Below, piece by piece: positions 35,331 to 45,621 of a stretch of DNA of 64,000 bases. The stretch is taken from NCBI RefSeq assembly GCF_003853705.1, contig NZ_QTQI01000018.1:1-64000 (forward strand), given 5' to 3'. Below the pieces are notes generated by a model that was not told where the DNA came from, made no database searches, and saw only the letters and a list, made by a program, of their open reading frames with translations. The position numbers were made by a program, and so were the translations under genes. This DNA is from Burkholderia sp. Bp8992. GTDB lineage: Bacteria > Pseudomonadota > Gammaproteobacteria > Burkholderiales > Burkholderiaceae. The first letter of the stretch is position 1, and each line of letters begins with the position of its first letter.

Positions 35331-37073
35331 TTGACAGATATCCACGATATTGAATCGTCCGCGCCTGCCGTGCAGGCAGCACGCGCCGACGATGCGCCGG
35401 AGCAGGACGCTTCGGCCGGTGGCGACGAGCGTCCCCGCCGCGGTTTGCGGCGCGGCCCGCGCAGCCTGATCGCGCGGCGTCGCGCGGCAGCCAAGTCGAA
35501 GGGCGAAGGCGAGCAGCCGGGCGGCGAAGGCGCGGATGCGCAGCCGGCCGAGGCTGCCGAAGCGCAGCCGGCGCGTGCGCCGCGCAACAAGGAAGGTGCG
35601 GCCAAGGGCGGCCGCAAGCCGGCCGGCAAGCGCGAAGGTGCGGCCAAGTCCGGCCAGGGCCGGCGCGGTGCGCCGAAGGCCGAAGGCGGCCCGGCGAAGG
35701 CGGAAGGCGATGCGTCCCAGGACGAGCTGTTCGCGTACGTGACGTCGCCGGCATTCGACGCGGACAATTCCGCGGGCGGCAGCGGCGTGCGTGCGCCGAT
35801 GCTGCGCCGCGGCCGCAACCAGCCGGCGAACAAGCGCGTGCTGTCGCCGGACGACGACGCGCCGAAGCTGCACAAGGTGCTGGCGGAGGCGGGCATGGGC
35901 TCGCGCCGCGAAATGGAAGAATTGATCGTCGCCGGTCGCGTGTCGGTGAACGGCGAGCCTGCACACATCGGCCAGCGCATCATGCCGACCGATCAGGTGC
36001 GGATCAACGGCAAGCCGGTCAAGCGCAAGCTGCCGAACAAGCCGCCGCGCGTGCTGCTGTACCACAAGCCGACGGGCGAGATCGTCAGCCACGCGGATCC
36101 GGAAGGCCGTCCGTCGGTGTTCGATCGCCTGCCGCCGATGAAGACGGCGAAATGGCTTGCGGTCGGCCGCCTCGACTTCAATACCGAAGGTCTGCTGATG
36201 CTGACGACTTCGGGCGATCTCGCGAACCGCTTCATGCACCCGCGCTACAGCGTCGAGCGCGAGTATGCGGTGCGTGTCGTCGGCGAGCTGGCTGAAGGGA
36301 TGCGGCAGAAGCTGCTGCACGGCGTCGAGCTCGACGACGGCCCGGCGAATTTCCTGCGCATCCGCGATGGCGGCGGCGAAGGGACGAACCACTGGTACCA
36401 CGTCGCGCTGGCCGAAGGCCGCAACCGCGAAGTGCGCCGGATGTTCGAGGCGGTCGGCCTGATGGTGAGCCGCCTGATCCGCACGCGTCACGGCCCGATC
36501 CCGCTGCCGCGCGGCCTGAAGCGCGGCCGCTGGGAAGAACTCGACGACGCACAGGTGCGCAAGCTGATGGCGACCGTCGGCCTGAAGGCGCCGACCGAGG
36601 AGAAGGGCAAGCGCGGCGGTACCGGCGCTGCCGAGCGCCGTCAGCCCGATCCGATGGAAACGTCGATGGGTTTCATCAGTCGTGAGCCGGTGCTGACGAC
36701 GCACGGGCAACTCGACCAGCCGCGTCGCGGTGGCGGCCGGCGCGGCGCGCCTGGCCTGCCGGGTCTGAGCGGCTACGGCAGCCTGCCGGTTTCGCCGTCG
36801 GGCTACGGTAACCGTGCCGGCGGCGGTCGCGATGGCAACCGCGGTGGCATGGGCGGTCGCGACGGCAACCGTGCGGGCGGCGGCCGCGATGTCGACGGCA
36901 ATCGCGCGTCGTACGGTGCAGGCCCCAAGCGCGAAGGCGCGGGCGGCAAGCGGGGCGGCAGCAAGGGCGGCGGCAATCGCAATCCGAACGGCAATCGCGC
37001 TGAAGGCGCCGGCAACGGCGGCGGTCCGCGCGGCGGCCAGCGTCCGCAGCGCAGCCGCACGCGCAGCCGCTGA
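35331..37073 (+). CDS. rluB: Ribosomal large subunit pseudouridine synthase B, with long low-complexity ends
   Basis: The protein has 580 residues from TTG 35331 ([16 protein letters not shown] five bases upstream). Residues about 1-175 are Ala/Arg/Lys-rich. An S4 RNA-binding domain follows ([20 protein letters not shown]), then the RsuA-type catalytic domain with [14 protein letters not shown] carrying the catalytic Asp. The C-terminal ~130 residues are an Arg/Gly/Asn-rich tail ([20 protein letters not shown]). E. coli RluB is about 290 residues, so both ends are extensions. It modifies 23S rRNA U2605. Confidence 0.92.
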   Translation: MTDIHDIESSAPAVQAARADDAPEQDASAGGDERPRRGLRRGPRSLIARRRAAAKSKGEGEQPGGEGADAQPAEAAEAQPARAPRNKEGAAKGGRKPAGKREGAAKSGQGRRGAPKAEGGPAKAEGDASQDELFAYVTSPAFDADNSAGGSGVRAPMLRRGRNQPANKRVLSPDDDAPKLHKVLAEAGMGSRREMEELIVAGRVSVNGEPAHIGQRIMPTDQVRINGKPVKRKLPNKPPRVLLYHKPTGEIVSHADPEGRPSVFDRLPPMKTAKWLAVGRLDFNTEGLLMLTTSGDLANRFMHPRYSVEREYAVRVVGELAEGMRQKLLHGVELDDGPANFLRIRDGGGEGTNHWYHVALAEGRNREVRRMFEAVGLMVSRLIRTRHGPIPLPRGLKRGRWEELDDAQVRKLMATVGLKAPTEEKGKRGGTGAAERRQPDPMETSMGFISREPVLTTHGQLDQPRRGGGRRGAPGLPGLSGYGSLPVSPSGYGNRAGGGRDGNRGGMGGRDGNRAGGGRDVDGNRASYGAGPKREGAGGKRGGSKGGGNRNPNGNRAEGAGNGGGPRGGQRPQRSRTRSR

Positions 37074-37317
37074 ACATATATCGGCGCACGGCGGCGCAAA
37101 GCCGCCGGCGTGCCGGCCCGATCGGCATCCCGCCGGTTTTGACGGCACGACGCAATGCGCCGATCGCTTTCGACTATATATATGTCGCGTGCCGCTGCAT
37201 TGCAGTCGGCATGACCGATCTCCGGCCCGGCAGGATGGCGTGCCGGCTGATCGGATAACCCGATTTCGCATTTTTGGGTCGGTAAAGGCGGGCGACGCGC
37301 TGCTTTTACCGGCTGGC
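37074..37317. other. Intergenic region between rluB and the rimP promoter
   Basis: No gene is supported. The stretch is mixed in composition with AT-rich TATATATA near 37170-37185. The end of the rluB transcript is not marked by a clear terminator here. Confidence 0.35.
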
Positions 37318-37346
37318 TTGGCGTTTGCGCCAAAAATCGCTATAAT
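37318..37346 (+). promoter_or_regulatory. Sigma-70 promoter of the rimP-nusA-infB operon
   Basis: TTGGCG at 37318-37323 and TATAAT at 37341-37346 are exactly 17 bases apart. The predicted transcript starts near 37353, giving a leader of about 180 bases before rimP. Confidence 0.8.
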
Positions 37347-37406
37347 CGCGGAGTCGCTGGGCGTACGGATTCAATGTGCGGCTCAGGTGCGACCACCAGT
37401 AAGAAG

Positions 37407-37431
37407 ATGGGCGTTCCGCCCATTTTTTTTT
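37407..37431 (+). terminator. Attenuator-type terminator in the rimP leader
   Basis: ATGGGCG / CGCCCAT (37407-37413 with 37417-37423) with loop TTC is followed by a nine-base T run. It lies between the operon promoter and rimP, so it must be regulated or bypassed. NusA itself or an antitermination signal are plausible controllers. A second GC-rich hairpin region lies at 37478-37515, before the ribosome site. Confidence 0.85.
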
Positions 37432-37533
37432 GCTGAAACGGTTAGGCATCTCGGGTAGCGCTTCCTGCGCCGGCTAAGGCGCGCGCCCGCGGGTGAATCG
37501 CGAGCGGCGGGCGCGAACACCTGAGAGGACACA

Positions 37534-37992
37534 GTGCAACTGACGGAACTGATAGAAACCACGGTCACCGGGCTCGGCTACGAGCTGGTGGATCTCGAGC
37601 GCACCGGGCGCGGCATGCTTTGCATCTATATCGATCAGCCTGCCGGCATCTCGCTCGAAGATTGCGAAAAGGTCACGCGTCAGCTCCAGCACGTCTTGAC
37701 GGTCGAAAACATCGATTACGAACGGCTCGAAGTCTCGTCCCCGGGGCTCGACCGCCCGTTGAAGAAGCTGGCCGACTTCGAGCGCTTCGCTGGCAGCGAA
37801 GTCTCCGTGACCTTGAAAAAGCCGCTGGACGGGCGCAAGACGTACCGGGGCATTCTGCACGCGCCGAATGGCGAAACGATCGGTTTGGAATTTGAGGGGA
37901 AGAAGGGCGAGGCAGCCATGCTGGATTTCACGCTGGCCGATATCGACAAAGCCCGCCTGATTCCGCAAGTTGACTTTAGGAGCCGCAAATAA
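37534..37992 (+). CDS. rimP: Ribosome maturation factor RimP
   Basis: The protein has 152 residues starting [20 protein letters not shown]. The first codon shown here is GTG 37534. The RimP motifs are [35 protein letters not shown] and [17 protein letters not shown]. It assists 30S subunit maturation. Its stop TAA overlaps the nusA ATG by one base, so the genes are translationally coupled. Confidence 0.95.
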   Translation: MQLTELIETTVTGLGYELVDLERTGRGMLCIYIDQPAGISLEDCEKVTRQLQHVLTVENIDYERLEVSSPGLDRPLKKLADFERFAGSEVSVTLKKPLDGRKTYRGILHAPNGETIGLEFEGKKGEAAMLDFTLADIDKARLIPQVDFRSRK

Positions 37993-39467
37993 TGAGTCGC
38001 GAAGTGTTGATGCTGGTGGATGCGCTGGCGCGCGAGAAAAACGTCGACAAGGATGTGGTGCTGGGCGCCCTCGAGGCTGCGCTCGCTTCCGCTTCCAAGA
38101 AGCTGTTCGACGAAGGCGCCGAAATCCGCGTCCATATCGATCGCGAAAGCGGCGAGCACGAAACCTTCCGTCGCTGGCTCGTCGTGCCCGACGAGGCAGG
38201 CTTGCAGGAGCCGGATCGCGAGATCCTGCTGTTCGAAGCGCGTGAGCAGAAGCCCGACGTCGAAGTCGGCGAATATGTCGAGGAACCCGTTCCGTCGATC
38301 GAGTTCGGCCGCATCGGCGCGCAGGCCGCGAAGCAGGTGATCCTGCAGAAGGTGCGCGACGCGGAGCGCGAGCAGATCCTGAACGACTACCTCGAGCGTG
38401 GCGAAAAGATCATGACCGGTACGGTGAAGCGCCTCGACAAGGGCAACTTCATCGTCGAATCGGGCCGTGTCGAGGCGCTGCTGCGCCGCGATCAGCTGAT
38501 CCCGAAGGAAAACCTGCGCGTGGGCGACCGTGTGCGTGCGTACATCGCGAAGGTCGACCGCACCGCGCGCGGCCCGCAGATCGAGCTGTCGCGTACGGCG
38601 CCCGAGTTCCTGATGAAGCTGTTCGAGATGGAAGTGCCGGAAATCGAGCAGGGCCTGCTCGAGATCAAGGCGGCTGCCCGTGATCCGGGCGTGCGCGCGA
38701 AGATCGGCGTGATCGCCTACGACAAGCGGATCGATCCGATCGGCACCTGCGTCGGCATCCGCGGTTCGCGCGTGCAGGCCGTGCGCAACGAGCTCGGTGG
38801 CGAAAACATCGACATCGTGCTATGGTCGGAGGATCCCGCCCAGTTCGTGATCGGCGCGCTCGCGCCGGCAGCTGTCCAGTCGATCGTCGTCGATGAAGAA
38901 AAGCATTCGATGGACGTCGTCGTCGACGAGAACGAGCTGGCTGTCGCGATCGGCCGCAGTGGTCAGAACGTTCGCCTCGCCGGTGAACTGACCGGCTGGC
39001 AAATCAACATCATGACGCCGGACGAATCCGCCCTGAAGCAGGGTGAAGAGCGCGACCGGCTGCGTGCACTGTTCATGGCGCGTCTCGACGTCGACGAAGA
39101 AGTTGCCGACATCCTGATCGACGAAGGCTTCACGAGCCTCGAAGAGATCGCCTATGTGCCGCTCAACGAAATGCTCGAAATCGAAGCGTTCGACGAGGAC
39201 ACCGTGCACGAACTGCGCAACCGCGCACGCGACGCGCTGCTGACGATGGCTATCGCGAACGAAGAAAAGGTCGAGAACGCCGCGCTGGATCTCAAGAGCC
39301 TCGACGGCATCACGCCGGAGCTGCTCGCGAAGCTGGCCGAACACGGTGTGCAGACGCGGGACGATCTCGCCGAGCTTGCAGTGGATGAACTGGTCGACCT
39401 GACCGGAATGGAAGAGGATGCCGCTAAGGCGTTGATCATGAAAGCACGTGAACATTGGTTCCAGTGA
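37992..39467 (+). CDS. nusA: Transcription termination/antitermination protein NusA
   Basis: This 491-residue protein has the N-terminal RNA polymerase-binding domain, S1 (about residues 135-200), KH1 and KH2 ([39 protein letters not shown]) and two acidic C-terminal helix-hairpin-helix repeats ending KAREHWFQ. Length and order are the E. coli arrangement. NusA modulates pausing, termination and rRNA antitermination. It is the second gene of the rimP operon. Confidence 0.97.
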   Translation: MSREVLMLVDALAREKNVDKDVVLGALEAALASASKKLFDEGAEIRVHIDRESGEHETFRRWLVVPDEAGLQEPDREILLFEAREQKPDVEVGEYVEEPVPSIEFGRIGAQAAKQVILQKVRDAEREQILNDYLERGEKIMTGTVKRLDKGNFIVESGRVEALLRRDQLIPKENLRVGDRVRAYIAKVDRTARGPQIELSRTAPEFLMKLFEMEVPEIEQGLLEIKAAARDPGVRAKIGVIAYDKRIDPIGTCVGIRGSRVQAVRNELGGENIDIVLWSEDPAQFVIGALAPAAVQSIVVDEEKHSMDVVVDENELAVAIGRSGQNVRLAGELTGWQINIMTPDESALKQGEERDRLRALFMARLDVDEEVADILIDEGFTSLEEIAYVPLNEMLEIEAFDEDTVHELRNRARDALLTMAIANEEKVENAALDLKSLDGITPELLAKLAEHGVQTRDDLAELAVDELVDLTGMEEDAAKALIMKAREHWFQ

Positions 39468-39558
39468 GAAATGACCATGGCGCACTGATTTGATGGCGGC
39501 CGTATGGCCTGACCCGATGCTAACCGCAAGGAATCGGTCCTTGCACTAAGAGGAATGA

Positions 39559-42477
39559 ATGGCGAGTAACAACGTAGCCCAATTTGCCGCGGAACTGAAA
39601 ATGCCTGCTGGTGTGCTGCTCGAACAGCTGCAGGCAGCGGGCGTCCAGAAAGCGAGTGAAGACGATGCGCTGTCCGAAACGGACAAGGCGCGTCTGCTCG
39701 ATCATTTGCGCAAGTCGCACGGCGCAACCGACGGCGACAAGCGCAAGATCACGCTGACCCGCAAGCATACGTCGGAGATCAAGCAATCTGACGCGACGGG
39801 CAAGGCTCGCACCATTCAGGTCGAGGTCCGCAAGAAGCGCACGTTCGTCAAACGCGACGACGTGAGCGAGGGTGCGGAACAGGGTCAGGCGCAGGTCGCC
39901 GAAGCGGACGACGATGCCGAACTGAAGCGTCGCGAGGAAGAAGCGCGCCGCGAGGCCGAGCTGCTCGAGAAGCAGGCGCAGGAACTGCGCGAGCGCCAGG
40001 AGCGCCTGGAGCGCGAAGAAGCCGAACGCCGCGCCCGCGAGGAAGCGGCTGAAGCCGAGCGCCGTCGCGCCGAGGAAGAAGCGGCGACGAAGCGTGCCGC
40101 GGCCGAAGCTGCCGCAGCACAGCAGCAGGCGGCAGCGCAGCAGGCCGCCGCGGCCGAGCAGGAAACGGCAAGCGCACAGTCCGCGCAGGACGAAGCCCGT
40201 GCGGCCGCCGAACGTGCGGCCCAGCGCGAAGCGGCGAAGAAGGCCGAGGACGCAGCCCGCGAGGCGGCGGACAAGGCGCGCGCCGAGCAGGAAGAGATCA
40301 GCAAGCGTCGCGCGGCGGCAGAAGCCGAAGCACGCGCGATCCGCGAAATGATGAACACGCCGCGCAAGGCCGTGGTCAAGGCAGTCGAGCCGCCGAAGCC
40401 GGTCGAGCCGCCGAAGCCGGCCGAAGCGAAGGGTACGCTGCACAAGCCGGCGAAGCCGGAAGGCGCGCAGGCGCGTCCGGCCGTGAAGAAGCCGGCCGGT
40501 GCTGCCACCCCGGCAACAACGCAGGCGCCGGCAGGCGCGGGCGACCGCAACAAGAAGCCGGGCGCAGGCAAGGGCGGCTGGCAGGACGACGCGTCGAAGC
40601 GCCGCGGCATCAAGACGCGCGGCGATTCGAGCGGCGGTGTCGACCGCGGCTGGCGCGGCGGCCCGAAGGGTCGCGGCCGTCACCAGGACAGCTCGACGTT
40701 CCAGGCGCCGACCGAACCGATCGTCCGTGAAGTGCACGTGCCGGAAACCGTGTCGGTTGCCGATCTCGCGCACAAGATGTCGATCAAGGCCTCCGAAGTC
40801 ATCAAGGTGATGATGAAGATGGGCCAGATGGTCACGATCAACCAGGTGCTGGACCAGGAAACGGCGATGATCATCGTCGAGGAACTGGGCCACCGCGCGG
40901 TTGCCGCGAAGCTGGACGATCCGGAAGCGCTGCTCGTCGAAGGCGAAACGGGTACCGATGCGGAGCAACTGCCGCGTCCGCCGGTCGTCACGGTCATGGG
41001 TCACGTCGACCACGGCAAGACCTCGCTGCTCGACCACATCCGCCGCGCGAAGGTTGCCGCTGGCGAAGCGGGCGGCATTACGCAGCACATCGGCGCTTAT
41101 CACGTCGACACGCCGCGTGGCGTCATCACGTTCCTCGATACGCCGGGTCACGAAGCGTTCACGGCAATGCGTGCACGCGGCGCGAAGGCGACCGACATCG
41201 TGGTGCTGGTGGTGGCAGCCGACGACGGCGTGATGCCGCAGACGAAGGAAGCCATCGCCCATGCGAAGGCGGGTGGTGTGCCGATCGTCGTGGCGATCAA
41301 CAAGATCGACAAGCCGGACGCAAACCCCGATCGCGTCAAGCAGGAGCTGGTCGCGGAAGGCGTCGTGCCGGAAGAGTACGGTGGCGATTCGCCGTTCGTG
41401 CCGGTGTCGGCCAAGACGGGCGCGGGTATCGACGATCTGCTCGAGAACGTGCTGCTGCAGGCCGAAGTGCTGGAACTGAAGGCACCGGTCGAAGCGCCGG
41501 CCAAGGGCATCGTGATCGAAGCGAAGCTCGACAAGGGTAAAGGCCCGGTCGCGACGATCCTCGTGCAGTCCGGTACGCTGAACCGCGGTGACATCGTGCT
41601 GGCCGGTACCGCTTACGGCCGTGTTCGGGCGATGCTCGACGAGAACGGCAAGCCGGCGAAGGAAGCCGGCCCGTCGATCCCGGTCGAAATCCAGGGTCTG
41701 TCGGAAGTGCCGGGCGCCGGTGAAGAAGTGATCGTGCTGCCGGACGAGCGCAAGGCGCGTGAAATCGCCTTGTTCCGCCAGGGCAAGTTCCGCGACGTGA
41801 AGCTGGCGAAGCAGCAGGCCGCGAAGCTGGAAAGCATGCTCGAACAGATGGGCGAAGGCGAAGTGCAGAACCTGCCGCTCATCATCAAGGCAGACGTGCA
41901 GGGTTCGCAGGAAGCACTCGTGCAGTCGCTGCTCAAGCTGTCGACCGACGAAGTGCGCGTACAGATCGTGCACAGCGCGGTGGGCGGCATCAGCGAAAAC
42001 GACGTCAACCTCGCGACGGCATCGAAGGCGGTCATCATCGGCTTCAACACGCGTGCGGATGCACAGGCACGCAAGCTGGCCGAGGCGAACGGCATCGACA
42101 TCCGTTACTACAACATCATCTATGACGCAGTGGATGAGGTGAAGGCGGCAATGTCGGGCATGCTGGCACCGGAGAAGCGCGAAGTCATCACCGGCATGGT
42201 CGAGGTGCGCCAGGTCTTCAAGGTGCCGAAGATCGGTGCGGTCGCCGGCTGTATGGTGACGGACGGTATCGTCAAGCGCTCGTCGTCGGTGCGCGTGCTG
42301 CGCAACAACGTCGTGATCTTCACGGGCGAACTCGAATCGCTGAAGCGTTTCAAGGACGACGTGAAGGAAGTGAAGCAAGGCTTCGAGTGCGGTATGTCGG
42401 TGAAGAACTTCAACGACATCGTCGAAGGCGACCAGTTCGAAGTCTTCGAAGTGACCGAAGTCGCACGGACGCTGTAA
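39559..42477 (+). CDS. infB: Translation initiation factor IF-2
   Basis: The protein has 972 residues. It opens with an IF2N domain ([20 protein letters not shown]), a long Ala/Glu/Arg/Lys-rich coiled region (about residues 115-300) and a second IF2N-like region. The GTPase domain has G1 GHVDHGKT at 481-488, G3 DTPGHEAF and G4 NKID. Domains II, III and IV follow, ending [11 protein letters not shown]-2 brings fMet-tRNA to the 30S complex. Internal starts giving shorter isoforms may exist as in E. coli but were not shown. Confidence 0.97.
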   Translation: MASNNVAQFAAELKMPAGVLLEQLQAAGVQKASEDDALSETDKARLLDHLRKSHGATDGDKRKITLTRKHTSEIKQSDATGKARTIQVEVRKKRTFVKRDDVSEGAEQGQAQVAEADDDAELKRREEEARREAELLEKQAQELRERQERLEREEAERRAREEAAEAERRRAEEEAATKRAAAEAAAAQQQAAAQQAAAAEQETASAQSAQDEARAAAERAAQREAAKKAEDAAREAADKARAEQEEISKRRAAAEAEARAIREMMNTPRKAVVKAVEPPKPVEPPKPAEAKGTLHKPAKPEGAQARPAVKKPAGAATPATTQAPAGAGDRNKKPGAGKGGWQDDASKRRGIKTRGDSSGGVDRGWRGGPKGRGRHQDSSTFQAPTEPIVREVHVPETVSVADLAHKMSIKASEVIKVMMKMGQMVTINQVLDQETAMIIVEELGHRAVAAKLDDPEALLVEGETGTDAEQLPRPPVVTVMGHVDHGKTSLLDHIRRAKVAAGEAGGITQHIGAYHVDTPRGVITFLDTPGHEAFTAMRARGAKATDIVVLVVAADDGVMPQTKEAIAHAKAGGVPIVVAINKIDKPDANPDRVKQELVAEGVVPEEYGGDSPFVPVSAKTGAGIDDLLENVLLQAEVLELKAPVEAPAKGIVIEAKLDKGKGPVATILVQSGTLNRGDIVLAGTAYGRVRAMLDENGKPAKEAGPSIPVEIQGLSEVPGAGEEVIVLPDERKAREIALFRQGKFRDVKLAKQQAAKLESMLEQMGEGEVQNLPLIIKADVQGSQEALVQSLLKLSTDEVRVQIVHSAVGGISENDVNLATASKAVIIGFNTRADAQARKLAEANGIDIRYYNIIYDAVDEVKAAMSGMLAPEKREVITGMVEVRQVFKVPKIGAVAGCMVTDGIVKRSSSVRVLRNNVVIFTGELESLKRFKDDVKEVKQGFECGMSVKNFNDIVEGDQFEVFEVTEVARTL

Positions 42478-42494
42478 TCGTCGCGTAACGGCTC

Positions 42495-42534
42495 ATGGGG
42501 CGGGGCAGGCTTGGGCCTGTCCCGCCCATTTTCA
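42495..42534 (+). terminator. Hairpin between infB and rbfA
   Basis: A 13-base stem (42498-42510 with 42515-42527) containing one G-U pair and loop TTGG is followed by ATTTTC. It has the form of an intrinsic terminator with a short T run, and may reduce expression of rbfA-truB relative to infB. Confidence 0.65.
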
Positions 42535-42592
42535 TGGTGGCGTGCCGACAATGGCCGTCGCTTTATCCTGATAAACGGATCACGGATCGATC

Positions 42593-42991
42593 ATGTCCAG
42601 GAAACGTACTTCCCCCAATCGCAACGTTCAGATCGCCGACCAGATTCAGCGCGATCTGTCCGAACTCATCATGCGCGAGGTCAAAGACCCGCGTATCGGC
42701 ATCGTGACCATCCAGAGCGTGGAGCTCACGCCGGACTACGCGCACGCGAAGGTCTACTTCACTGCGCTCACCGGCGATCCGGAAAAGACGCAGGAGGCGC
42801 TGAATCACGCGTCGGGTCACCTGCACAACCTGCTGTTCAAGCGCCTGCACATTCACACGGTGCCGACGCTGCATTTCCATTACGACCAGACGATCGAGAA
42901 GGCCGTCGAGATGTCGCGCCTGATCAAGGAAGCGAACTCGACGCGCGCGAAGGACGACGACGAGGCCGACGCGCCGGCCAAGGACGACTGA
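42593..42991 (+). CDS. rbfA: 30S ribosome-binding factor RbfA
   Basis: This 132-residue protein has the KH-like fold signature [20 protein letters not shown], the [12 protein letters not shown] strand and [20 protein letters not shown]. RbfA matures the 16S rRNA 5' end region of the 30S subunit and acts in cold adaptation. Its stop is 13 bases before the truB start. It is the usual neighbour of infB and truB. Confidence 0.95.
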   Translation: MSRKRTSPNRNVQIADQIQRDLSELIMREVKDPRIGIVTIQSVELTPDYAHAKVYFTALTGDPEKTQEALNHASGHLHNLLFKRLHIHTVPTLHFHYDQTIEKAVEMSRLIKEANSTRAKDDDEADAPAKDD

Positions 42992-43004
42992 ACTCGACCG
43001 GCCT

Positions 43005-43937
43005 ATGACGACTGCAGCACCCCAACGTCCGCGCGTGCCCCGGCGCATGCTGGACGGCGTCCTCCTGCTCGACAAACCGGTCGGCCTGTCGAGCAACGAT
43101 GCGCTGATTCGCGCGAAGCGCCTGCTCCTCGCGAAGAAAGCCGGTCACACCGGCACGCTCGATCCGCTGGCGTCGGGCCTGCTGCCGCTGTGTTTCGGCG
43201 AGGCGACCAAGTTCTCGCAGGACTTGCTCGAGGCTGACAAGACCTACGAAGCGACGATGCGTCTTGGCCAGCGCACGGCCACCGGCGATGCGGAAGGCGA
43301 CGTGATCGACACGCGGCCCGTCGAATGCGACCGGGCCGCGGTGGAAGCCGCGCTCGTGCGTTTCACTGGCGAGATCGTGCAGGTGCCGCCGATGTATTCG
43401 GCGCTCAAGCGCGACGGCAAGCCGTTGTACGAATACGCGCGCGCGGGCCAGACCGTCGAGCGGGAAGGCCGCAACGTGACGATCCAAGTACTCGAGCTGC
43501 TCGCTTGCGAGCTGCCCGACGTGACGTTTCGCGTGACCTGCAGCAAGGGCACGTACGTGCGTACGCTCGCGGAAGATATCGGCGAGGCGCTCGGTTGCGG
43601 TGCGCATCTGACGATGCTGCGTCGCACGGGCGTCGGTGCGCTGACGCTCGAACACGCGGTGACGCTCGATGCGCTGTCGGATGCGGCCGAATCGGCGCGT
43701 GATGCGTGGCTCCAGCCGGTCGATGCGTTGCTGTCGACATTCCCGTCCGTTCGTCTCGACGATGCGTCCGCGAAGCGGTTCCTGCATGGCCAGCGCCTGC
43801 CGCTGTCGGAACTCGGGCCGATCGAGGCGGCTGACGGCGAGCGCGTGCGCGTGTACGACGCCACGCGGCTGCTCGGCGTGGCACGCAAGGCGAATGGCGT
43901 GCTGGCACCGGAACGGCTCGTCGTGACGGCGGCCTGA
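43005..43937 (+). CDS. truB: tRNA pseudouridine-55 synthase TruB
   Basis: This 310-residue protein has LLLDKPVGLSSNDALIRAKR at the N-terminus and the catalytic motif HTGTLDPLASGLLPLCFGEA with the catalytic Asp. Further family blocks are YEATMRLGQRTATGDAEGDV, VPPMYSALKRDGKPLYEYAR and CSKGTYVRTLAEDIGEALG, with a C-terminal PUA-like domain. It makes pseudouridine 55 in the T-loop of tRNAs. A strong terminator follows and ends the operon. Confidence 0.96.
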   Translation: MTTAAPQRPRVPRRMLDGVLLLDKPVGLSSNDALIRAKRLLLAKKAGHTGTLDPLASGLLPLCFGEATKFSQDLLEADKTYEATMRLGQRTATGDAEGDVIDTRPVECDRAAVEAALVRFTGEIVQVPPMYSALKRDGKPLYEYARAGQTVEREGRNVTIQVLELLACELPDVTFRVTCSKGTYVRTLAEDIGEALGCGAHLTMLRRTGVGALTLEHAVTLDALSDAAESARDAWLQPVDALLSTFPSVRLDDASAKRFLHGQRLPLSELGPIEAADGERVRVYDATRLLGVARKANGVLAPERLVVTAA

Positions 43938-43971
43938 TGTAGCGGCGCCAATGCGCCGCAATCGGCACAAG

Positions 43972-44003
43972 AAAAAGCCCGGTCGAATCGACCGGGCTTT
44001 TTT
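43972..44003. terminator. Bidirectional terminator between truB and emrB
   Basis: AAAAAGCCCGGTCG pairs with CGACCGGGCTTTTT around a three-base loop. The symmetrical A/T runs suit the convergent truB and emrB genes. Confidence 0.92.
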
Positions 44004-44033
44004 GTTTGATGCGTCAGCGTTGCGGCATCGTGC

Positions 44034-45593
44034 TCAGTGCGCCGCCGATGCGGCCGCCCCGGCATCGCCGCCGCCCGCGCGTTCGGGCTTGGTGATCCAG
44101 ATCAGTCCGATCAGCAATACGAAGATCGCCGCCGAGATGTAGAACAGATCGTTCACGCCGAGCTGTGCGGCCTGCTGCGTCGCCAGGTTGTTGATGAGCC
44201 CGTGTGCCTGGTCCGGCGTCAACCCGAGGTTGCCCATCTGCGTGACGGCCTGGTTGAACGTCGGGTTGTACGGGTTCGCCTGCTCGACCAGTTGCGCGTG
44301 ATGGAAGTTGTTGCGATGGTCCCACGCGGTCTGGAAGATTGACGTGCCGATGCCGCCGCACATGATCCGCACGAAGTTCGACAGGCCGGACGCCGCAGGA
44401 ATGCGGTGGCCGGGCAGGCCGGACAACGTGATCGACACAAGCGGGATGAAGAAGCCGGCCATCGCGATACCTTGCACGAGCGTCGGCAGCGTCAGCGACC
44501 ATTCGTCGACGCCCGTCGTATAACGCGAGCGCATCCAGAAGCACAGCGCAAACGTCAGGAACGACGCCGTCGAGATGAAGCGCGGATCGGTGCGCGGCAG
44601 ATACTTCCCGGTGAGTGGCGACAACAGGATGGCGAACAACCCGACCGGCGCCATCACGAGGCCGGCGTCGGTCGCGGTGTAGCCGATCTGGGTCTGCAGC
44701 CACAGCGGTAACAGCACGAGATTGCCGAAGTACAGGCCGTACCCGATCGACAGCGCGACCGTCCCGCCGGTGAAGTTCCGTATGCGGAACAGCGACAGGT
44801 CGACGACCGGGTGCTCGGCGGTCAGCTCCCAGATGACGAAGAACGCGAATGCAATGATGGCGGTCAGCGCGAGCACGACGATGGTCGTCGACGCGAACCA
44901 GTCGAGATCCTTGCCCTTGTCGAGCATGATCTGCAGCGAGCCGACCCAGACGACCAGCAGCGCGAGGCCGACGCCGTCGATCGGCGCGCGGCGTACGGCT
45001 GACTCCCGATCGCGGTAGATCATCCACGTCGCGGCGGCGGCGGCAATGCCGACCGGGATGTTGACGTAGAAGATCCACGGCCACGAGTAGTTGTCCGAGA
45101 TCCAGCCGCCCAGGATCGGGCCGGCGACCGGTGCGATCAGCGTCGTCATTGCCCATAGTGCGAGCGCCATCGGTGCCTTCGCGCGCGGATAGCTCGACAG
45201 CAGGAGCGCTTGCGACAACGGAATCATCGGGCCCGCGACCGCGCCCTGCAGCACGCGCGATGCGAGCAGAAACGGCAGGCTCGGCGCGAGGCCGCACATC
45301 CACGACGAGATGACGAACAGGATGATCGAGGCGAGGAACAGGCGGACCTGCCCGAAGCGATCGGTCAGCCAGCCCGTCAGCGGCACCGAGATCGCGTTTG
45401 CAACCGCGAACGACGTGATGACCCACGTGCCCTGGTCGGACGATACGCCGAGATCGCCCGAGATGGTCGGGATCGCGACGTTCGCGATGGACGTGTCGAG
45501 CACGTTCATGAACACCGCGAGCGATACCGCGACCGTCCCGAGCAAAAGTTTCCCGCCCTGCAAGGGCGGGTAGGAGACAGGAGCCTGTGCCAT
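44034..45593 (-). CDS. emrB: EmrB-type DHA2 family MFS multidrug transporter
   Basis: This 519-residue protein has about 14 hydrophobic segments. The N-terminal segment has LDTSIANVAIPTISGDLGVS, then WVITSFAVANAISVPLTGWL and the MFS loop DRFGQVR. ASRVLQGAVAGPMIPLSQAL and LFRIRNFTGGTVALSIGYGL continue the DHA2 pattern. It is the inner-membrane, proton-driven pump of a three-part efflux system. The membrane-fusion protein emrA ends 28 bases upstream, and both share the minus-strand operon with the outer-membrane factor. Confidence 0.93.
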   Translation of the reverse strand: MAQAPVSYPPLQGGKLLLGTVAVSLAVFMNVLDTSIANVAIPTISGDLGVSSDQGTWVITSFAVANAISVPLTGWLTDRFGQVRLFLASIILFVISSWMCGLAPSLPFLLASRVLQGAVAGPMIPLSQALLLSSYPRAKAPMALALWAMTTLIAPVAGPILGGWISDNYSWPWIFYVNIPVGIAAAAATWMIYRDRESAVRRAPIDGVGLALLVVWVGSLQIMLDKGKDLDWFASTTIVVLALTAIIAFAFFVIWELTAEHPVVDLSLFRIRNFTGGTVALSIGYGLYFGNLVLLPLWLQTQIGYTATDAGLVMAPVGLFAILLSPLTGKYLPRTDPRFISTASFLTFALCFWMRSRYTTGVDEWSLTLPTLVQGIAMAGFFIPLVSITLSGLPGHRIPAASGLSNFVRIMCGGIGTSIFQTAWDHRNNFHHAQLVEQANPYNPTFNQAVTQMGNLGLTPDQAHGLINNLATQQAAQLGVNDLFYISAAIFVLLIGLIWITKPERAGGGDAGAAASAAH

Positions 45594-45621
45594 GTCGGTT
45601 GTCTTTCCGGAGTCGGAACGA

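Noticed and set aside
34149-37271. 1,040-codon minus-strand open frame across scpB and rluB
   Set aside because: Antisense of two clear plus-strand genes, with the Arg/Ala-rich composition typical of shadow frames in GC-rich DNA.
39520-42378. 952-codon minus-strand open frame across infB
   Set aside because: Antisense of IF-2, whose domains and length are complete.
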